The notes beneath the pieces are model-generated. The model saw only the letters and a list, made by a program, of their open reading frames with translations, did not search any database and had not been told where the DNA came from. DNA of 12,255 nucleotides from an uncultured Prevotella sp. (lineage in GTDB: Bacteria; Bacteroidota; Bacteroidia; Bacteroidales; Bacteroidaceae). Where the stretch lies: assembly GCA_934281565.1 (NCBI GenBank), contig CAKQXI010000061.1, positions 1 through 12,255 of the forward strand. The letters run 5' to 3'. Positions 8,102 through 12,255 of this stretch are shown here, piece by piece. Both the position numbers and the translations under genes were made by a program. Each line of letters opens with the position of its first letter. Position 1 is the stretch's first letter.

Positions 8102-11023
8102 ATGAAATCATTTCTAACATACGTTGCGGAGGACTTAATCAACAAGTACGGCAACAACTTGAGCAACATCGCCATCGTCTTTCCTAACAAACGAGCTTCG
8201 CTTTTCTTGAACGAGAGCTTGGCACGTTTGGTCGACAAGCCTATATGGAGCCCGAAATATATCACCATCAGCGACCTCTTTCGCCAACATTGCGACTTGA
8301 AGGTGGGCGACCCTATCAAACTGGTATGTGACTTGCACAAGACCTTCGTGGCTTGCACTGGCATAGACGAGACACTCGACCATTTCTATGGGTGGGGACA
8401 GCTGTTAATCTCTGATTTCGATGACATGGACAAGAACATGGCGGATGCCGACAAGCTCTTTGCCAACCTGAAAGATATTCACGAGTTGGATGATATATCT
8501 TACTTGACGGAGGAACAAAAGAACATGATACGGAAGTTCTTTAGCAATTTCTCCGAAGACCATAATTCAGAACTAAAGAAACGCTTCTTACAACTATGGA
8601 GTCACTTTTGTGACATCTATCATGCTTTCAACGAACAGTTGGCAACACAAGGACTGACATACGAGGGTGCTCTTTATCGCAAGGTTGTCAATGACAAGAC
8701 CATTGAGTTCAACCACAAGAAGTATGTCTTCGTGGGCTTCAACATGATGCAAAAGGTAGAGCAACTGTTGTGCGATAGACTGATGAAAGAGGGCAAGGCT
8801 GTGTTCTATTGGGACTATGACAAGTATTACATGGACGGCAAGAACGAGGCTGGGCATTACATTCGACAGTACTTGAAGTATTATCCAAACGAATTGGCGG
8901 ATGTTCCTCAAAATGAGATATATGACAATATGCGAAGCAAGAAAGACATCACGTATGTCAGTGCTCCTACCGAGAACATACAAGCTCGTTATATCCATGC
9001 TTGGCTCTTGGAAAAAGAGCGTTATCTGGCTGGTAGAAAGACAGCTATCGTCTTGGCGGACGAAAGTCTCTTGCAAACGGTCATCCACTCCTTGCCAAAG
9101 GAGGTGAAAAGTGTCAATATCACCGTGGGCTACCCCTTGCAACAAACGCCGTTCTATAGTTTGATACAACAGCTTATCAAGCTACAAACCCTTGGGCATC
9201 CCAAGGGAAGCGACACTTATCGATTGCATTATGTCAATATGGTGTTGCGCCATCCTTATGCTCGTTTCATTTCCTCCCGATACGTTGAGCTGCTCAACGA
9301 CTTAGAGAACCATAAGCGTTTCTATCCGTCAAGGGAGTCACTTTGCATAGGAAAGGACGAGGGATTATCTTTGCTTTTTAAGGACTTGGAAGCTGACGAA
9401 AATTATAATCTTGGGCTTATCTCTTACCTCTTGGATATACTTAAGATGATAGGAACCCATGCCAAATCTCTGGAAGACCCTCTTTTTCAAGAAGCTCTTT
9501 TCAGAAGCTATACACTTTTGAACCGTCTGCATCAGTTGATTAAGTCGGGCGATTTGGAGGTGGATGTCATCACTTTGGAGCGACTGATACAGCAACTTAT
9601 CCAAACAACCAGCATTCCTTTCCATGGCGAACCTGCCGAAGGTATCCAGATTATGGGTGTGCTGGAAACTCGAAACCTCGACTTCGAGCATATCCTTGTT
9701 TTGTCGTGCAACGAGGGCAACTTGCCCAAGGGTGTTACCGATTCTTCTTTTATCCCCTATTCCATCCGCAAGGCATACGGATTGACCACGGTAGACAACA
9801 AGGTGGCTATCTATGCTTACTATTTCCATAGTTTGCTGCAAAGGGCTGGCGATATAACGCTTTGTTATAATAATGCCACTGAAGACGGGCATACAGGGGA
9901 AATGAGTCGATTTATGTTGCAGTTGATGGTGGAGAGCGAGCACCACATCCGCCGACAGTCATTGGTGGCAGGGCAAGTTCCCTTGCGCCCTGATTATCAT
10001 GATGTGGAGAAGACCGAGGATGTCTTGGAGATATTGGGCAAAGACCGCTTGATTACCCCTACTTTCTTGAACAGTTACCTAAGGTGTCCGAAACGCTTTT
10101 TCTTCAAATATATCAAGGGATTGGAAGAACCTGATGAAATCGATGAAGACGAGGTGGACAACCGTGTGTTTGGTAACATCTTCCACCGTGCGGCACAGTT
10201 GTTCTATCTCCGCTTCGCCAGTCCGTCCGACATCCAGACCAATGCCAAGGGCGAGCAACAACTTATCCATCCCATCGTCATCAGCAAGGGAGAGATAGAA
10301 CACGCCTTAAAGCATGACGAGCTGCTATACCGCTTGGTGGATGAGGCTTTCCGTGAACAGTTGTTCAGGGTGAAGCCAGAGGGCTATCACCCTCATTACA
10401 ACGGTATGCAACTTATCAACCGTGAGGTCATTGCCAACTATCTCAAGCAGTTGCTCTTGATAGACAGTCGCATAGCTCCTTTCACCATCTTAGGTTTGGA
10501 GCTGATGGTCACCAAAGACTTTGAGTTTGACACGCCTATGGGTACGAAGAAGTTCCAAATAGGCGGTTTCATCGACCGTTTGGATGCTGTGAGCCAAGGA
10601 ATAGGACAAAGCAATGTCAAGGAACGTATTCGTGTGATTGACTACAAGACAGGTAGAGCACCTATGTATTTCCCCAAGAGCATTGAGGACATTTTCAAGT
10701 CAGAAGAACTATCCCGACATACGGATTATTATCTCCAAGCCCTGTTGTATTCCTTGATTGTGAAGTACGACAGCAAATTAAACCCTGCCAAGGATGCGGT
10801 AAGTCCTGCCTTGCTCTTTATCCAGCACGCAAGAGCTGAGGAATATGACCCGACATTAAAACTTGGCAAGGACTTAATCTTAGATGCTGCGGAGCATGAG
10901 GATATATTTATGCAGGGTCTTAAGCAACTCATCGCCGAGATCTACAACCCTGCCATCCCGTTCTCTCCTACCGACGACAAGCAGCGTTGCAATACTTGTC
11001 CGTATGCTGCTCTTTGCAAATAA
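8102..11023 (+). CDS. addB: AddB-like subunit, PD-(D/E)XK nuclease with Fe-S cysteines
   Basis: This 973-residue protein has the AddB layout. The N-terminal half is a helicase-like fold without a Walker A; IAIVFPNKRASLFL (23-36) stands where it would be. A degenerate motif V-like segment, IQIMGVLETRNLDFEHILVL, is at 515-534, followed by SCNEGNLPKG. The C-terminal nuclease domain has YLRCPKRFFFKYI (C662), GNIFHRAAQ (H695), GGFIDRLD (D825), VIDYKTG (D847, K849) and YLQALLY (Q879, Y883). It ends in RCNTCPYAALCK, giving C963, C966 and C972. Together with C662 these fit the four cysteines that hold the 4Fe-4S cluster of AddB. The family pairs with AddA to process double-strand breaks, each subunit cutting one strand. 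Unlike the neighbouring AddA, its nuclease motifs are all intact. The start is supported by AGGAGA at 8091-8096. Confidence 0.9.
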   Translation: MKSFLTYVAEDLINKYGNNLSNIAIVFPNKRASLFLNESLARLVDKPIWSPKYITISDLFRQHCDLKVGDPIKLVCDLHKTFVACTGIDETLDHFYGWGQLLISDFDDMDKNMADADKLFANLKDIHELDDISYLTEEQKNMIRKFFSNFSEDHNSELKKRFLQLWSHFCDIYHAFNEQLATQGLTYEGALYRKVVNDKTIEFNHKKYVFVGFNMMQKVEQLLCDRLMKEGKAVFYWDYDKYYMDGKNEAGHYIRQYLKYYPNELADVPQNEIYDNMRSKKDITYVSAPTENIQARYIHAWLLEKERYLAGRKTAIVLADESLLQTVIHSLPKEVKSVNITVGYPLQQTPFYSLIQQLIKLQTLGHPKGSDTYRLHYVNMVLRHPYARFISSRYVELLNDLENHKRFYPSRESLCIGKDEGLSLLFKDLEADENYNLGLISYLLDILKMIGTHAKSLEDPLFQEALFRSYTLLNRLHQLIKSGDLEVDVITLERLIQQLIQTTSIPFHGEPAEGIQIMGVLETRNLDFEHILVLSCNEGNLPKGVTDSSFIPYSIRKAYGLTTVDNKVAIYAYYFHSLLQRAGDITLCYNNATEDGHTGEMSRFMLQLMVESEHHIRRQSLVAGQVPLRPDYHDVEKTEDVLEILGKDRLITPTFLNSYLRCPKRFFFKYIKGLEEPDEIDEDEVDNRVFGNIFHRAAQLFYLRFASPSDIQTNAKGEQQLIHPIVISKGEIEHALKHDELLYRLVDEAFREQLFRVKPEGYHPHYNGMQLINREVIANYLKQLLLIDSRIAPFTILGLELMVTKDFEFDTPMGTKKFQIGGFIDRLDAVSQGIGQSNVKERIRVIDYKTGRAPMYFPKSIEDIFKSEELSRHTDYYLQALLYSLIVKYDSKLNPAKDAVSPALLFIQHARAEEYDPTLKLGKDLILDAAEHEDIFMQGLKQLIAEIYNPAIPFSPTDDKQRCNTCPYAALCK

Positions 11024-11051
11024 AGCACAACAAGCATTGCATACATAGCGG

Positions 11052-11084
11052 TATCATGACATGCTTTCTTATGCCCTCATGATA
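11052..11084. terminator. Inverted repeat downstream of addB, possible terminator or 3' hairpin
   Basis: TATCATGA (11052-11059) and TCATGATA (11077-11084) are perfect 8-base inverted arms separated by 17 bases. Inside, CAT/ATG (11060-11062 and 11071-11073) could extend the stem past a CCC bulge. It lies 28 bases after the addB stop. No T-run follows and the stem is AT-rich, so classical intrinsic termination is uncertain. It partly overlaps the outer units of the neighbouring 23-bp array. Confidence 0.3.
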
Positions 11085-11238
11085 TACATTGTCTAAGTCC
11101 CATGAAGTACTTCCTTTAGGTCTAACGCAGTACTTTATAAGGGTGTCATAAAGCACTGTGTTACACCTTCATAAAGCACTGTGTTAAACCCCAAGAAAGT
11201 ACTTTCACTAAGTGCCATAAAGTATGATACTTATTACT
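11078..11238. repeat. Degenerate 23-bp tandem repeat array with palindromic AAGTACTT-like cores
   Basis: Seven consecutive units start at 11078, 11101, 11124, 11147, 11170, 11193 and 11216, exactly 23 bases apart. The shared core is about CATAAAGTACTT with variable T-rich then C-rich ends. Units at 11147 and 11170 share CATAAAGCACTGTGTTA and differ only in the last six bases. The core is a perfect palindrome in two units (GAAGTACTTC at 11104-11113, AAAGTACTTT at 11196-11205) and nearly so at 11216 (AAGTAT-G-ATACTT). A weaker eighth unit may start at 11055. There are no spacers between units, so it is not a CRISPR array. It fills most of the gap between the convergent addB and surface-protein genes. 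No coding potential is evident. Role unknown: protein-binding sites, a 3'-end element and a decaying minisatellite are all possible. Confidence 0.7.
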
Positions 11239-11243
11239 TTGAA

Positions 11244-12255
11244 TTAAAAGGCAAGGAAAGGACGGACATAATGTTCCCTCGTCTTTTGGGTACTGTTAGA
11301 ATTACCAAAGAAACGAACTGATCCCCATCCCATTTTATCGTCTATGCCTCCATCTAAGTCTACGGCAGATGTTGCTGTATGTTCCGAAGAAGTCCATTCA
11401 TATGCATTAACTCCTTGGAAAAATTCTGTATATTTGTTAGCACCAACCTTGCTCAATGCTGTATTTATCTTACTGGTTACAGTTACCATATTCCCCAACC
11501 AATCACTTATATTCCAAGTGTCAGGACTGATACCGCCACCTAATTGAGACATTATGGCATAATATTGACCAGCAGAAGGCAAAAACCAACCTGTACACTT
11601 ATCTGAGTTGGCAGGAAGCGTAGAATAATTTTTGGCTTGGTAGGCTGCATTGTATGCTGTACTCTTGGATACCAAGGTGTTAGTCTCAGTATAACCAGAG
11701 CCATAGGTTTGTGTGGACGAAGCCCTAATCAATGCTCCTGTATTTATCTTAGTACGACCTGCATCTGTATCTGAAGAATACCATTGAATTCCTGTTCCAT
11801 AGTTTGTCGTTCCTGTTGACCCAATAGTTTTCAATCCCATTACCAAGGCATGACCTCCAATGCCTTTTGCCTTGGTGTCTTTCTCAGTCTAATAATTACT
11901 GCCTATATATCCAACAACACCAATGGGCGTCTTGCCAGAAGCAATGGCGGTACTTTTGGTTATGCTACCATCAGAGTAATAAATATCACCAAGTTCTAAC
12001 ACATAAGGATAAGCATCTGTGTATGCTGTGCCATCTGCTATATTTGTTGTATTATTCAAGGATAACGACAAGTCCCAACCACAATTACCGCTACATTTAA
12101 AAGTCAAGTCATTCGGTTTTACAACCATTGCATAATGGGTGGATGAAATCTCATATAAGGTTCGCCCGTCAACTACATTGCTGGCTGTAACATCAATAGG
12201 TGCTCCTGTCCATGCATAACTCTTGTCGGTAGAAAGATGGTAAGCTGTTACAGAC
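11244..12255 (-). pseudogene. Fimbrillin/DUF1566-like surface protein, 3' part, with in-frame TAG (5' end outside window)
   Basis: On the minus strand one frame is continuous from the window edge (codons from 12254) to TAA at 11246-11244, about 336 codons, except for a single TAG at 11891-11889. Reading through it gives VGYIGSNY, stop, then TEKDTKAKGIGGHALVMGLK, with similar composition on both sides. Before the stop are SVTAYHLSTDKSYAWTGAP and YVLELGDIYYSDGSITKS. After it are TGWFLPSAGQYYAIMSQLGG, AYEWTSSEH and the terminal REHYVRPFLAF. This GWFLPS..QY / WTSSE / VRP.LAF pattern is typical of Bacteroidetes secreted proteins with DUF1566/FISUMP-like C-terminal domains, often annotated as fimbrillin-like. 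The signal peptide or lipobox would lie beyond the window. The amber codon would remove about 214 residues, including the whole C-terminal domain, so the allele is probably inactive unless it is a sequencing error or is suppressed. The family name is tentative. Confidence 0.65.

Noticed and set aside
8594..9169. Minus-strand frame of about 190 codons inside addB
   Set aside because: Opposite a continuous AddB reading frame; no motif or ribosome site supports it.
10968..11156. Minus-strand open frame across the addB end and the repeat gap
   Set aside because: It is antisense to the clearly coding addB terminus and then runs through the degenerate repeats; no recognisable product or ribosome site.
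11078..11238. CRISPR-like array
   Set aside because: The 23-base units are contiguous with no unique spacers, and no cas gene is near.
11867..12100. Plus-strand open frames opposite the surface-protein gene
   Set aside because: Low-complexity, Cys/Tyr/His-rich translation typical of antisense frames; the minus frame has the family motifs.

Overview
The window looks like a chromosomal segment of a Bacteroidales bacterium, most probably Prevotella/Segatella-like. Three things suggest this: a sigma factor of the short Bacteroidetes RpoD type (no region 1.1, start MRQLKI, end KYLG), a TAnnTTTG-type -7 promoter element in front of it, and protein families such as a DUF5686-like outer-membrane barrel, Bacteroidetes-type AddA/AddB and a fimbrillin/DUF1566-like surface protein. 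The genus is inferred from sequence style, not from a search.

Layout. Bases 1-131 hold the last 42 codons of tilS (tRNA-Ile lysidine synthetase). It overlaps a membrane-anchored protein (118-1794) with MORN repeats and a C-terminal GH25 muramidase domain. After a short gap with a Bacteroidetes-type promoter comes an RpoD-like sigma factor (1937-2809, possibly from 1868). It overlaps by one base a 689-residue predicted outer-membrane beta-barrel protein (2809-4878). Next are the two subunits of an AddAB/RecBCD-type recombination nuclease: addA (4925-8041, frameshifted near its end; ancestral stop probably 8091) and addB (8102-11023). All of these are on the plus strand. A 220-base gap follows, holding an inverted repeat and a degenerate tandem array with an exact 23-bp period. 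The window ends in the 3' part of a minus-strand surface-protein gene (11244 to beyond 12255) that carries an in-frame TAG.

How the genes fit together. AddA (helicase plus nuclease) and AddB (inactivated helicase plus nuclease with Fe-S cysteines) should form one heterodimer that resects double-strand breaks for RecA. The sigma factor and the barrel protein are probably co-transcribed and translationally coupled; whether they work together is unknown. The muramidase is probably a housekeeping or envelope-remodelling enzyme.

Main points for a second look. A small deletion fused the DFKFG nuclease motif of AddA out of frame to the remnant of its C-terminal tail, removing the expected Q..Y motif. 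The 23-bp periodic array has palindromic AAGTACTT-like cores. The terminal surface-protein gene has a single amber codon in an otherwise continuous reading frame. I see no phage genes, CRISPR array, transposase, tRNA or rRNA, and no clear new multi-gene system.
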